A DNA stretch of 64,000 nucleotides from Flexilinea flocculi (GTDB lineage: Bacteria > Chloroflexota > Anaerolineae > Anaerolineales > Anaerolineaceae): assembly GCF_001192795.1 (NCBI RefSeq), contig NZ_DF968181.1, positions 1,664,974 through 1,728,973 on the forward strand, given 5' to 3'. Shown in pieces: positions 1-8,092 of this stretch. The position numbers and the translations under genes are program-made. Numbering within the stretch: the first letter of the stretch is position 1; each line of letters begins with the position of its first letter. A model generated the notes under the pieces. That model had not been told where the DNA came from. It saw only the letters and a program-made list of their open reading frames with translations, and did not search any database.

Positions 1-901
1 CAACAACTTCATCGGTAAATGTGTTTTCACTGATAATAATTTTCTGATCAATTGCAAACGAATTTTGACTTGAATCAGATCCGGAAATCGAAAAGTTCGT
101 CAAACCGGTTTTTGCCATTGCATCAATCCCAAAGAATGCATACCATTCAGATTGATTTCCATTGTCCTGGAAAAAATTTAATCCCTGATCTCCAATACTT
201 CCTGTAAGAGACAAAGAATAAGGAGATTTAATATGGACAACATGTGTCTCGCCCTGTGTAACAGGTAGTTGTTTAATTTCTAATAAATCAATCAAGGGAG
301 ATATAAACCGGACTATTGTATTGGAATCCTCTTGGATATTGGCAAAAAGTAATTGTTTCTCCGCAATATCCCATGGACCATTCATGCGATTTACTTTTTG
401 AAAGGTAGAAGGATTTTTAGAATGGATCATGGATTTTTCAATAAGTGTTTGGTTATGATCAAAAAAATCAATACTGGAGTATGTCTGATTGTCTTCATCA
501 CGGACCACCATCAAAGTGCTTCCGATGTACAACTCAGTAGGACTGGTGATTTGGTTTATGGCAATCAAATCACTTTCTTTCATTCCATTTAAAATACAAA
601 TATTGCTTACTGTTTCTCCAATTGTAAGTGTTTCTGTCGATAGAATTCCCGAAATGCCTTTTAATGATGGAATTTTAATCTTATCGCCGATTGAAATCGA
701 ATTCGCATCTACAATATCATTGATTTGGAGGATTGCATCAATCGATGTGGAAAAACGATCTGCAATCGTAGATAGAAAATCGCCTTCCTCAATGATATAT
801 TCAGGGTAGATATCATTTGATATATCGCGAAATCCGGCTGTACAAAAGCTCGCAAGAAAAACGAATAAAATCGATAAAAAGAAATGTTTTTTATTTTGCA
901 T
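1..901 (-). CDS. LysM-domain secreted protein, possibly M23 peptidase (3' part cut off by window edge)
   Basis: The reading frame runs on the minus strand from an ATG at 901-899 to the window edge without a stop, so about 300 N-terminal residues are seen and the C-terminus is missing. It begins with a basic, hydrophobic signal sequence (MQNKKHFFLSILFVFLASF). A LysM module follows at about residues 34-77 (YIIEEGDFLSTIADRF, ending GDKIKIPSL), and a second LysM-like module lies at about 82-130. The rest resembles the beta-rich middle of Chloroflexota proteins that end in an M23 (LytM) endopeptidase domain, so a cell-wall hydrolase is the best guess. The catalytic domain, if present, lies outside the window, so this is inference. 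It lies downstream of the recombinase gene on the same strand. Confidence 0.7.
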   Translation of the reverse strand, partial: MQNKKHFFLSILFVFLASFCTAGFRDISNDIYPEYIIEEGDFLSTIADRFSTSIDAILQINDIVDANSISIGDKIKIPSLKGISGILSTETLTIGETVSNICILNGMKESDLIAINQITSPTELYIGSTLMVVRDEDNQTYSSIDFFDHNQTLIEKSMIHSKNPSTFQKVNRMNGPWDIAEKQLLFANIQEDSNTIVRFISPLIDLLEIKQLPVTQGETHVVHIKSPYSLSLTGSIGDQGLNFFQDNGNQSEWYAFFGIDAMAKTGLTNFSISGSDSSQNSFAIDQKIIISENTFTDEVV

Positions 902-1112
902 AAACAACTTTATGAATTGTAACATAAAAATGAAGATCATTATGTCCCTGTGATTTGAATGGAGAAGTGCCTGTTGTCTTTATCACTTCAGCTATTCGAG
1001 TTAAAAACCAATCACAGTAATTCTCTGAAATATTTCGAAATCAGGCAAGCCCGGAACACGTCCGCTATGGATATTTATAACCAAAGAGTCCATTTTAAAA
1101 GCGAATTGATTA

Positions 1113-2141
1113 TTAAGTTTCCTGACTTTCCTGATTATCAACGTCAAATATTTTTTTATAAACCGAATCCAACTCGTCATTTGCCAAGTGAGTATATCGT
1201 TGGGTGACAGCGATGTTGGTATGTCTCGCAAACTCCTGGGCAATTTTCAAATTACCGGTTTTCTTGAGCACACAAGTTACAAAATAATGACGAAAAGAGT
1301 GCGGTGTGATCGTACCGACAGCTTCTTTACCAAGACATTCTTCAACGCGCTGCGAAACGATCATTCTTCCTGTTTTTGTTGTGATGGGAAGAATATTTTT
1401 TCCTGCGCCTTTATCATGTCTGGCAAAAATTGGTAATACAGCTAATTGCCTGGACGAATTTCCGTCTAAATTCCCTCGAGTGTGCAAATAACTGCGCATA
1501 GCCAATATTGATCTTTCTGAAAATCGGATAACTGCTTGTTTGTTTCCTTTTCCTATAATAATAGCTTTTTTTTTAAACCAATCGATATCGCCTCGTCTAA
1601 GATTACATGCCTCATGAATCCTCAATCCAGTATCTGCTAATGTGATCAGAAAAGCACAGTCTCGTAAATTGATTAATGAATCCATTTCATTTTCACAGAG
1701 TTTAGAAGGCAGCTCAAGAGCGTAAGAGATTACTTTTTCAATATCCTCTTGCGGAAATTGGGGTAAACGGATACCAGGTTTCCGAATTCGCTGTCCGATC
1801 AGCTGCTTCACTTGGAATAGATTAATATCGATTAGGTTTTCAGCAGTTAAAAATTCAAGGAAATTTTTATAGACATTAATATACAGATTTTCTGTTGCAG
1901 AAGAATAATATTTCAAGTATTTTGCAAATTTTGCCGTAAATTCCTCAGTAATTTCTAACACTGACGATTCTGGAGAGATTTCGTTTTCTGCCAGCATTTC
2001 GCAGAAAACATTCATTCCATTTCGATAGGTCTTAAAAGTATTTTCACTGCGCGTAAGAGAAATATTTTCTAAAAATTTTTGAATACATTCCTGGATAGAT
2101 GGTTTATCAGATTTTATCGTTCCTTGGCTTTGAAAGTTCAT
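1113..2141 (-). CDS. Tyrosine recombinase (XerC/XerD-like)
   Basis: This 342-residue protein has the two-domain layout of Xer/phage-type tyrosine recombinases: an N-terminal SAM-like DNA-binding domain (about residues 10-105) and a C-terminal catalytic domain. The catalytic set is complete: Arg174 (TGLRIHEA), Lys198 (GKGNK), His281 and Arg284 (HSFRH), His307 and the nucleophile Tyr316 (RYTHL). The usual LGH before the fifth residue is replaced by ARH, which is uncommon but keeps the histidine. It could be the chromosome dimer resolvase or a mobile-element integrase. No phage or integron genes adjoin it, and length and completeness favour a Xer-type housekeeping enzyme. A 3-codon mini-ORF (ATG AAA ACA TGA) overlaps the start region just downstream of the GGAAGG ribosome site. 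Confidence 0.85.
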   Translation of the reverse strand: MNFQSQGTIKSDKPSIQECIQKFLENISLTRSENTFKTYRNGMNVFCEMLAENEISPESSVLEITEEFTAKFAKYLKYYSSATENLYINVYKNFLEFLTAENLIDINLFQVKQLIGQRIRKPGIRLPQFPQEDIEKVISYALELPSKLCENEMDSLINLRDCAFLITLADTGLRIHEACNLRRGDIDWFKKKAIIIGKGNKQAVIRFSERSILAMRSYLHTRGNLDGNSSRQLAVLPIFARHDKGAGKNILPITTKTGRMIVSQRVEECLGKEAVGTITPHSFRHYFVTCVLKKTGNLKIAQEFARHTNIAVTQRYTHLANDELDSVYKKIFDVDNQESQET

Positions 2142-2183
2142 GTTTTCATTTTTCCTTCCTGATATTCAATAATTCTTTGTGTG

Positions 2184-2201
2184 CGATAAGAGTACTTATC
2201 G
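2184..2201. promoter_or_regulatory. Palindromic candidate operator between divergent genes
   Basis: CGATAAG-AGTA-CTTATCG is a perfect 7-bp inverted repeat with a 4-bp spacer. It sits in the gap between the minus-strand recombinase gene and the plus-strand Asp23 gene, where both promoters must lie. Position and symmetry suggest a binding site for a dimeric repressor. No regulator can be assigned. Confidence 0.35.
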
Positions 2202-2448
2202 AACCCATAAAATTATATCATGATATGCCACCGCTTCATTATTCATTCAAATTTCGATTTAATATTCAAAAAAGGTGGAAAAAATGTTGATTATTTCGGC
2301 TATAAGTTTTCGTGAAACTAAAAAAGACAAAGAATCCTCTTCATATTATGAAATGCTGCTTTTTATAGCAAAAAATTTACAAATATTTTTTAAGAATAAT
2401 TTATCCTTTATAATAGGAATCAAAGCTGGAAATAGAAAGGAAAATACT

Positions 2449-2778
2449 ATGAGTGAAAAACCTCGTGTTGCTGGTTGTACGACAATTGCACCGGAAGTTA
2501 TTGAAACGATTATTAAAATGACTGCCTGTGAAACAAAAGGTGTTAACCGCGTATTTGTAAGTCCTTCAAATTCAGGTGTAAAAATCAAAATTGAAGATAA
2601 TATCGTTCACGCAGACGTTTATGTCATCCTTGATCACCGGCAAAATACATTGAAAGTTGGTAAGAAGTTACAAAATGATATTTCAAGAGCAATTTCTGAA
2701 ACGGTTGGAATGGAACCTGGCTGCATCAATATTCATGTGGAAGATTTTGATTTTCCCACAACGGAAACGGTAAAATAA
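2449..2778 (+). CDS. Asp23/Gls24 family envelope stress-type protein
   Basis: This 109-residue Asp23/Gls24 (DUF322) protein has the typical core: TTIAPEVIETIIKMTACE, then alternating strands (VKIKIEDNIVHADVYVIL) and a C-terminal INIHVEDFDF. Family members are small, often membrane-associated proteins linked to cell-envelope homeostasis, and are commonly encoded next to nusB, as here (6-bp gap). I chose the ATG at 2449 because it follows GAAAGGAAAATACT and matches the usual family N-terminus. An in-frame ATG at 2284, itself preceded by AAAGGTGG, would add 55 AT-rich, poorly conserved-looking residues and cannot be fully excluded. Confidence 0.8.
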   Translation: MSEKPRVAGCTTIAPEVIETIIKMTACETKGVNRVFVSPSNSGVKIKIEDNIVHADVYVILDHRQNTLKVGKKLQNDISRAISETVGMEPGCINIHVEDFDFPTTETVK

Positions 2779-2784
2779 CGAAAT

Positions 2785-3339
2785 ATGAGCATATTTGAAA
2801 ATTTCGAAGGCATCGAGAGTCAAGATTCAATTATTCCTGAATCACAAAATAACCTCCAACCAGATGATGAAACTGTTCTATATAAAGAAGAAATAGAGGA
2901 AATTGAGTTAGATGAACGGACAAGAGCTCGAGGGATAGCCTTACAAGTCTTATTCGAGATGGATATGACCGATCATCCCATCAATATTATTTTAAAAGAA
3001 AGGCTTGATGCCGTTAAGTTGGAAGGTGGTTTACCGAAATTTGTAGAATCGATCGTATTAGGGGTTGCTCCTATCAGCCATGAAATCGATCGTTTTATTG
3101 CCAAGTATGCTACAGAATGGCCGATAGAACAAATTGCAGTCATTGACAGAAATATCATTCGAATAGCTGTTTGGGAATTTGCAATTTCTGAACATACTCC
3201 ACTGAAAGTGGTAATCAATGAATCCGTTGAATTGGCAAAAGTTTTCGGTTCAGAAAGTTCACAAAGATTTGTTAACGGCGTTTTAGGTAGTCTGGCTGAT
3301 CACCAAATTGATATTAAAACAGCTTTGGAAGAAATCTGA
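2785..3339 (+). CDS. nusB: Transcription antitermination factor NusB
   Basis: This is a 184-residue NusB. A variable acidic N-terminal extension of about 45 residues precedes the all-helical domain that starts at ERTRARGIALQVLFEMD. The signature segments RNIIRIAVWEF and KVVINESVELAKVFGSESS are present, and the protein ends FVNGVLGSLAD, as in most NusB proteins. NusB binds boxA RNA with NusE (S10) and supports processive rRNA transcription. The family is usually about 130-150 residues; the excess is the N-terminal tail. It follows the Asp23 gene by 6 bp and is probably co-transcribed with it. No strong ribosome site is visible before the ATG, which is consistent with translational coupling. 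Confidence 0.93.
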   Translation: MSIFENFEGIESQDSIIPESQNNLQPDDETVLYKEEIEEIELDERTRARGIALQVLFEMDMTDHPINIILKERLDAVKLEGGLPKFVESIVLGVAPISHEIDRFIAKYATEWPIEQIAVIDRNIIRIAVWEFAISEHTPLKVVINESVELAKVFGSESSQRFVNGVLGSLADHQIDIKTALEEI

Positions 3340-3464
3340 TTCAAAATCGAATTATTTATACTGATAAAGTGATTATGCTTCTTCTTTTTAAGAAAGAAAC
3401 ATCTTCATAGTACCTATTATTGTAATTGTTCAGATTATTTAATTTCTTTTTTTACAATTTTTAG

Positions 3465-3582
3465 TATAATATTCTACTGTTGGAAATTGTCCTTTTGGCC
3501 ATTTACCGTCAAAAGAAACAGCAAAAAGTACAATTCATGATTCAGGAACTCTTAAATTAAATTACACTTGGAGGTGTGCTGT
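3465..3582 (+). promoter_or_regulatory. Candidate pckA promoter -10 and 5' leader
   Basis: A TATAAT hexamer lies at 3465-3470 in a very AT-rich stretch, followed by an untranslated leader of a little over 100 nt before the pckA ribosome site (GGAGGTG at 3570-3576). No good -35 hexamer is visible at the normal distance. I see no convincing riboswitch fold in the leader. Confidence 0.35.
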
Positions 3583-5184
3583 ATGGAAAATATCGGAATA
3601 CCCGGCAAATACGGTTTAGAGAATTACGGTATCAAAAATGCCGGTAAAATCTATTGGAACGCTCAACCGGCCATTTTAATTGCTGAAGCTTTAAAACGAG
3701 GTGAAGGTGTTCTTTCTCCTGAAGGAGCCATTATGGCTTCCACTGGCGCTCACACAGGTCGTTCTCCGAAAGACAAATTCATCGTTGATAATGGAACTGA
3801 GGAAGAAAAAGGAATTGACTGGACCAGTGTAAATGTAAAAATTTCTCCTGAGAATTACGAGAAAATTTACCAAAAAATGTTGGGGTATGTTCAGGGTAAG
3901 GATTTATTTGTTGCAGATCTTGAAGCCGGTGCTGATGAGACCTATCGACTCCCGATCCGTGTTATCACAGAATACGCCTGGTCAAATCTCTTCGCCAATA
4001 ATCTATTCTTAAGACCTGATTTATCCAAACGCCCTGATCAGATCCCAGGCTTTACTGTTATTTGTGTCCCTGGACTGGAAGCAATTAAGGGTGAAGATGG
4101 AACGAACAGCGGAACATTTATTATCGTCAACTTCCTGAAAAAGATTGTCCTTATCGGTGGATCCGCCTACGCGGGTGAAATTAAAAAATCGATCTTCTCT
4201 GTCATGAATTTCATTCTTCCGATGAAGGGTGTCATGACTATGCACTGCTCAGCCAATGTCGGAAAAGATGGCGATACTGCATTGTTCTTCGGACTTTCTG
4301 GTACTGGAAAAACTACATTATCCTCAGATCCGGAGCGTTTGTTAATCGGCGACGATGAACACGGTTGGAGTGACACAGGCATCTTTAATTTTGAAGGTGG
4401 CTGCTATGCGAAGATGATTAAATTAAGTCAGGAGCATGAACCGCTTATTTGGAATGCAGTGCATCGATTCTCTGCTGTTCTTGAAAATTGTGTTTATGAT
4501 GAAATTAATCATGAAATTGATTTTGATGATGATTCCATTACAGAGAATACACGCGGCGCATATCCGATTAATTTCATCGATGGAATTGTCCCCGAAGGAC
4601 ATGCAGGACATCCGAAGAATGTATTTATGCTGACTGCTGATGCTTCCGGTGTTTTACCTCCCATTTCAAGACTGACACAAGAACAAGCGATGTATTACTT
4701 CATGTCCGGATACACTTCGAAATTGGCTGGAACAGAAACCGGAATTACAGAACCACAACCCAGTTTCTCAACCTGCTTTGGACAACCTTTCTTACCGCTC
4801 CATCCATCTGTTTATGCGGAGATGCTTGGCAAGAAAATCGCTGAACATGATTCTAAAGTATGGCTTCTTAATACTGGCTGGTCCGGTGGTCCTTATGGAG
4901 TAGGTTCCAGATTCAAACTGCCTTATACACGCGCATTTGTAAGAGCTGCATTAACGGGTGCATTTGATGCTGTCGAATTCGAAAAAGAACCCTTCTTTGG
5001 CCTTGAAATCCCGACTTCCTGCCCGGGTGTTCCTTCAGAAGTTCTAAATCCACGTGATACATGGGCTGATAAAGCAGCTTATGATGAAGCTGCCAAGAAG
5101 CTTGCTGCAGCGTTTGTAAAGAACTTTGCGAAATATGAAGCTCGAACTTCAAAAGCTATTATCGATGCAGGTCCAAAAGCCTAA
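3583..5184 (+). CDS. pckA: Phosphoenolpyruvate carboxykinase (ATP)
   Basis: This 533-residue ATP-type PEP carboxykinase interconverts oxaloacetate + ATP and PEP + CO2 + ADP in the cytosol. Visible motifs are the substrate loop STGAHTGRSPKDKF (about residues 53-66), the PEPCK-specific P-loop GLSGTGKTTLS (237-247), the kinase-2/metal motif LIGDDEHGW (254-262), and ENTRGAYPINFI downstream. Length matches the family (about 530-540). The ATG at 3583 is used because GGAGGTG lies 6 bp before it; an upstream TTG at 3568 would bury that ribosome site. In fermentative anaerobes the enzyme may run toward oxaloacetate. The gene stands alone and ends in a strong terminator. Confidence 0.97.
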   Translation: MENIGIPGKYGLENYGIKNAGKIYWNAQPAILIAEALKRGEGVLSPEGAIMASTGAHTGRSPKDKFIVDNGTEEEKGIDWTSVNVKISPENYEKIYQKMLGYVQGKDLFVADLEAGADETYRLPIRVITEYAWSNLFANNLFLRPDLSKRPDQIPGFTVICVPGLEAIKGEDGTNSGTFIIVNFLKKIVLIGGSAYAGEIKKSIFSVMNFILPMKGVMTMHCSANVGKDGDTALFFGLSGTGKTTLSSDPERLLIGDDEHGWSDTGIFNFEGGCYAKMIKLSQEHEPLIWNAVHRFSAVLENCVYDEINHEIDFDDDSITENTRGAYPINFIDGIVPEGHAGHPKNVFMLTADASGVLPPISRLTQEQAMYYFMSGYTSKLAGTETGITEPQPSFSTCFGQPFLPLHPSVYAEMLGKKIAEHDSKVWLLNTGWSGGPYGVGSRFKLPYTRAFVRAALTGAFDAVEFEKEPFFGLEIPTSCPGVPSEVLNPRDTWADKAAYDEAAKKLAAAFVKNFAKYEARTSKAIIDAGPKA

Positions 5185-5205
5185 TTCAGATTAATGCTTA
5201 ATTTT

Positions 5206-5246
5206 AAAAGAGTGTATCTCAAGTAAAAAGATGCACTCTTTTTTTT
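5206..5246 (+). terminator. Rho-independent terminator after pckA
   Basis: AAAAGAGTGTATCT and AGATGCACTCTTTT form a stem with one G-U pair, followed directly by a T-run. On the other strand the same hairpin ends in TTTTAAAATT, so it may also stop minus-strand transcripts. Confidence 0.9.
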
Positions 5247-5264
5247 AATTTAAATAAGATTATT

Positions 5265-5446
5265 CCTGTTTTAAGCTCAAATTTGGTGATTTCAGGGCAC
5301 TAATCCGATATGCTAACGGGTAAGCACATGGCAAATTGTCATTCCAAGTAAAGCACCAGCAGCCGACGAAGTAACCTCTTTTCGTGCTGTACCCTTTACA
5401 CAATCGAAGCAGATAGATTCCAGGACACTAATGTGAGGGAAACAGG
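5265..5446 (+). ncRNA. Candidate structured RNA with 6S-like architecture
   Basis: The gap between the convergent pckA and acetyltransferase genes holds a 182-nt segment whose ends pair over long range: CCTGTTT (5265-5271) with AAACAGG (5440-5446), then CTCA (5276-5279) with TGAG (5434-5437). An open central region of about 38 nt per side follows. A second helix forms from GGGTA/GCAC (5318-5327) and GTGC/TACCC (5384-5394), and an inner hairpin ATGGC/GTCAT at 5328-5342 uses one G-U pair on the plus strand. Closing stem, large bubble, long terminal arm and a length near 180 nt are the hallmarks of 6S RNA. The bubble includes CCGATAT, also found in the 5' bubble of E. coli 6S. Strand and identity are inferred, and no clear promoter or terminator is seen. 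Confidence 0.4.
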
Positions 5447-5448
5447 TA

Positions 5449-6063
5449 TTATTTTGTCCTGTTGGCAATCAGAAATTCTGTATATTGTTTCAATATTCTT
5501 AAAATTTCATTATGATCAATTTGATGAATTGATCTGGGTAAAGCAGGATTCTCTGAAATTGGTCGAATATGTTTTACCATCCAGGTAACATCAACCCATT
5601 CACCAAATTTGTAACCTGAATTATGGAAAACGGCTTCGGTTTGGAAGCCCAGTTTTTCATGGAAATGAATACTTCCTTTATTATCATTGCTAATGATGCC
5701 ATATAGATTTACCATTCCCTGTAAATCTAATATTTCAAATAAACTCTGGTACAAGGATATACCGATCCTCTGTTTATGAAATTCTTTAGTAATATAGACT
5801 GTCAGACTTGCATCCCATTGATATCCCATTCGTGAAAAAGCATGGCTTGCATAAGCATATCCAATAATTCTATTATTAATCAAACAAACGATCCATGGAA
5901 AAAACTGAGTAATATTCCGATAACGTTCAACAAATTCATTAAGCTCTGGAACAGTATATTCCATAGATATTTTGGATTGTGTAATGTACGGAGCATAAAT
6001 TTCAAGTATATACGGCAGATCTTTTTCTTCAGCCAAGCGAATTTCAATATTCATAGGATTCAT
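5449..6063 (-). CDS. GNAT family N-acetyltransferase, phosphinothricin-acetyltransferase-like
   Basis: This 204-residue GNAT protein matches the Pat/YncA subgroup. It starts IEIRLAEEKDLPYILEIYAPYI and carries GYAYASHAFSRMGYQWDASLTVYI, the acetyl-CoA loop region HKQRIGISLYQSLFE, and the C-terminal signature GSIHFHEKLGF followed by GEWVDVTWM. Subgroup members acetylate small amines such as phosphinothricin, methionine sulfone or free amino acids; the true substrate here is unknown. About 35 residues beyond the usual domain end form an extra tail. The gene is last in a minus-strand set of three, and its ATG overlaps the stop of the upstream PNPOx-like gene by 4 bp. Confidence 0.85.
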   Translation of the reverse strand: MNPMNIEIRLAEEKDLPYILEIYAPYITQSKISMEYTVPELNEFVERYRNITQFFPWIVCLINNRIIGYAYASHAFSRMGYQWDASLTVYITKEFHKQRIGISLYQSLFEILDLQGMVNLYGIISNDNKGSIHFHEKLGFQTEAVFHNSGYKFGEWVDVTWMVKHIRPISENPALPRSIHQIDHNEILRILKQYTEFLIANRTK

Positions 6064-6545
6064 TGTATGTGTCTTTTCCCGCTAATATTTTCTACGATCA
6101 GTTTCAATATAACTACTTTTTGCAGCGCAGTGTTCAAATAAGGTTCAAATGCTTTACCTTTGCCAAACCGTCTCATAATTGAGTCCAGTCCAAATTTTTT
6201 TTCTTTTTCATCTGTGATTATTTCTACATATCCATCACCGATAACACTTTCATAGATCGTACTCCACTGACATGGGATTGTTGATTCCTGGTTCGCAAAC
6301 CTATAAAATATATCAGTCTCGAACCCGATATGATTGTTTTTGTTGATTAATTCAATTTTTTTTCCGATGGATGATGAATGCATATAAAAGATAATCGAGG
6401 AGTTTTCATTTAAGAAATATGAAAAATGAATCGGTATGATATAAGGGAAATATTGATCATTAATGGCTATACGCAATACATTGGAACGATTTAATATCTC
6501 AACGATTTGTGATACTTCTTTTACTTCTCTATCGGCATGCCTCAT
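6060..6545 (-). CDS. Pyridoxamine 5'-phosphate oxidase-like flavoprotein (NimA-related)
   Basis: This 161-residue protein has the split-barrel flavin-binding fold of the PNPOx-like/NimA family. It begins MRHADREVKEVSQIVEILNRSNVLRIA, continues with YIIPIHFSYFL, then the IIFYMHSSSIGKKIELI strand-helix, and later YESVIGDGYVEIITD. MRxxDR at the N-terminus followed by the HSS..GKK motif is typical of the subgroup annotated as pyridoxamine 5'-phosphate oxidase family or 5-nitroimidazole antibiotic resistance proteins. These bind FMN or related cofactors and reduce small molecules; the substrate is unknown. The start overlaps the prepilin peptidase stop by 4 bp and the stop overlaps the acetyltransferase start by 4 bp, so the three genes are translationally coupled. 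Confidence 0.8.
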   Translation of the reverse strand: MRHADREVKEVSQIVEILNRSNVLRIAINDQYFPYIIPIHFSYFLNENSSIIFYMHSSSIGKKIELINKNNHIGFETDIFYRFANQESTIPCQWSTIYESVIGDGYVEIITDEKEKKFGLDSIMRRFGKGKAFEPYLNTALQKVVILKLIVENISGKRHIQ

Positions 6546-7186
6546 TTTATTATCCTTTCATATATCGCCAATCCTACCAGGAAAAATGGAGATAAAGGGA
6601 TTCTTGACTCCTTTTCTTTTCCTAAAAGCATTAATATTGCCGCATATAAACCTGAGATAATCAATCCAAAGGAAATTGAGTACAATCCACCATACCAACC
6701 AAGATTCATGCCGAGGCAGCTTCCATAAATAACGTCTCCAAATCCAAAACCAATTTCTTTTTTTTGTTCAGATCGGTTACTAATAATATAAACCAGATAC
6801 AAAATAGCCGCTGTGGATAAAAATCCAATACTTTTTTCAGACCATTGCTGAGCTGTGTGAATCTGCAACAGGATTGTTATTATTAATGCGAAAAGCAGTT
6901 CAAAAGGAAGGAAGTAAGTCAGTATGTCAATATTGGAAAGAATAATCAATAACATCATCGTGAAAAATGCAAAATCTTTGATGCCGCCAGACCAAATATG
7001 ATACGTTGCAATCAGGATAAGAAAATTGAACGGAATGATCCAAAAGTGTTTATGGCTTGTTTTAATAAATTGGATTTTGGATGTTGTTTTTCGAAATAAG
7101 CGAATTCGTAATCTTGATATGAGAATAATGAAGACAACAGAAATACTGACGTCAAGTATTGATAGAAGAAATGAATAAAATAACAT
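6542..7186 (-). CDS. Prepilin peptidase-like A24 aspartyl membrane protease
   Basis: This 214-residue polytopic membrane protein has the two catalytic aspartates of type IV prepilin peptidases: the first in SNIDILTYFLPFEL and the second in the GxGD motif (GFGFGDVIYG). About seven hydrophobic segments are visible. The zinc-binding/methyltransferase N-terminal domain with paired CxxC motifs found in full PilD is absent, so it resembles the shorter archaeal-like or FlaK/TadV-like proteases. It should cleave leader peptides of type IV pilin-like proteins at the membrane. No pilus genes are in the window. It heads the minus-strand operon of three overlapping genes. Confidence 0.75.
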   Translation of the reverse strand: MLFYSFLLSILDVSISVVFIILISRLRIRLFRKTTSKIQFIKTSHKHFWIIPFNFLILIATYHIWSGGIKDFAFFTMMLLIILSNIDILTYFLPFELLFALIITILLQIHTAQQWSEKSIGFLSTAAILYLVYIISNRSEQKKEIGFGFGDVIYGSCLGMNLGWYGGLYSISFGLIISGLYAAILMLLGKEKESRIPLSPFFLVGLAIYERIIK

Positions 7187-7312
7187 TTTATTAAGATATT
7201 TGAAACGCGAAATTAAGAAAAAACCATTGCTTTTTCAGTATTGAACTTATACTGAAAACAACTTCCTGCCGCCACTCCATTAGATAACTCGGGGATTTTT
7301 TAATAAGAAAAG

Positions 7313-7384
7313 TGGCGAGGGTGAGAGTTGAACTCACGACAAAGGGCTTATGAGTCCCCTGCTCTGCCACTGAGCTACCTCGCC
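7313..7384 (-). tRNA. tRNA-Met (anticodon CAU)
   Basis: The reverse complement folds into a full cloverleaf. The acceptor is GGCGAGG/CCTCGCC, the D arm GCTC/GAGC, the T arm GTGAG-TTCAACT-CTCAC, and the anticodon loop CTCATAA gives CAU. The anticodon stem GGGGA/GCCCT has an A-G mismatch at its last pair. An Ile2 tRNA (lysidine-modified CAU) cannot be excluded from sequence alone. The 3' CCA is not encoded. Confidence 0.93.
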
Positions 7385-7450
7385 GTTAAGCGTATGAAAT
7401 AATACTATGGAGAGATTATTTTGTCAATAAAATTCTAAAAAAAGTATTTT

Positions 7451-7463
7451 CTGTAAAAAGACA
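7451..7463. repeat. Left copy of a 13-bp target-site duplication
   Basis: CTGTAAAAAGACA at 7451-7463 recurs exactly at 8093-8105, directly flanking the inverted ends of the element between them. Confidence 0.75.
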
Positions 7464-8092
7464 CGTGAATTGAAAAAGTAAATGCAACTTGGGAAGATGA
7501 AAAAGGGGAATCCAGGTTGCACTAAGTCTGACAAAGAGGAGGTTGCATTTAATTCTACAAAAAGGTAGATCAATGTGAGACTCTCCCCTCTATGCAAATA
7601 CTGTAGAAATAAAATACAGGTTGATAAGGAGGGCAGTCATGATAAGCTTTTTTGCGGTCAGCCCCCTTGGGCATGGCCTTTTCCAGCTGACGAATTATGA
7701 CTGCGGAGGCTCTTTGTCAACCTGTATTTTATTCGGTCAATAGGGTTTTCTAGACCAATCTTTCAATACAATTTATGATGATAAGATTACTATATCCTTG
7801 ATATGTTAAGCCATCCTAGTTCGTTAAATGGCAGAAGATCCAAGGATAGTCTAATTGAATTATTACTCGTAACAAGAGGTTGCATTTACTAATTCCGAAA
7901 AAATAAAACTTGTGAACCTTCTGTTTAATATACCTATTTTTAGCTAAGTAGTGATGTTTGTCAGTGTCATTTATCACGGCTTGTGGCTTATTCTTTGATA
8001 AATTTTCTTCCCGAATGTCAACTATTTTTCGTCCTAATTTGTCCTTGTTTCCTCAGTAGGCGCTTTGGTTGCATTTACTTTGTCAACTCACC
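7464..8092. mobile_element. 629-bp MITE-like non-autonomous transposable element
   Basis: The segment is bounded by 25-bp imperfect terminal inverted repeats. The left end is 7464-7488 (core AAAGTAAATGCAAC) and the right end is the reverse complement of 8068-8092; 22 of 25 positions match. An exact 13-bp direct repeat (CTGTAAAAAGACA) flanks it on both sides, the signature of insertion. It encodes no transposase or other convincing ORF. The core of the right end, GGTTGCATTTA, also recurs inside in the same orientation at 7541-7551 and 7878-7888, with a degenerate copy at 7515, as expected of transposase-binding sites. A long target duplication of this size is known in the IS4 group, but family assignment is inference. 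It inserted between the tRNA-Met and radC. Confidence 0.75.
7608..7733. other. Long nested hairpin inside the MITE-like element
   Basis: AATAAAATACAGGTTGA (7608-7624) is an exact 17-bp inverted repeat of 7717-7733. Inside it GCAGTCAT (7633-7640) pairs with ATGACTGC (7697-7704), and GTCAGC (7657-7662) with GCTGAC (7686-7691). The result is a 126-nt rod with three stacked helices and asymmetric internal loops. Its role is unknown. Confidence 0.6.

Noticed and set aside
353-809. Two plus-strand frames of 79 and 106 codons
   Set aside because: They lie antisense to the clear LysM-protein frame, which has a signal peptide and domain motifs; no ribosome sites precede them.
1113-2141. Prophage or integron integrase
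   Set aside because: No attachment-site duplication, tRNA target, phage gene or cassette array around it; a Xer-type role is simpler.
2275-2448. N-terminal extension of the Asp23 protein from an upstream start
   Set aside because: A ribosome site exists upstream, but the added residues are AT-driven and unlike the family; the internal site at 2449 fits better.
5265-5446. Riboswitch (for example cobalamin type) for a neighbouring gene
   Set aside because: Both flanking genes converge on the region, so it is not a 5' leader of either.
7608-7733. Retron msr-msd or integron attC site
   Set aside because: No reverse transcriptase or integron integrase nearby, and the attC core motifs (RYYYAAC/GTTRRRY) are not in the right places.
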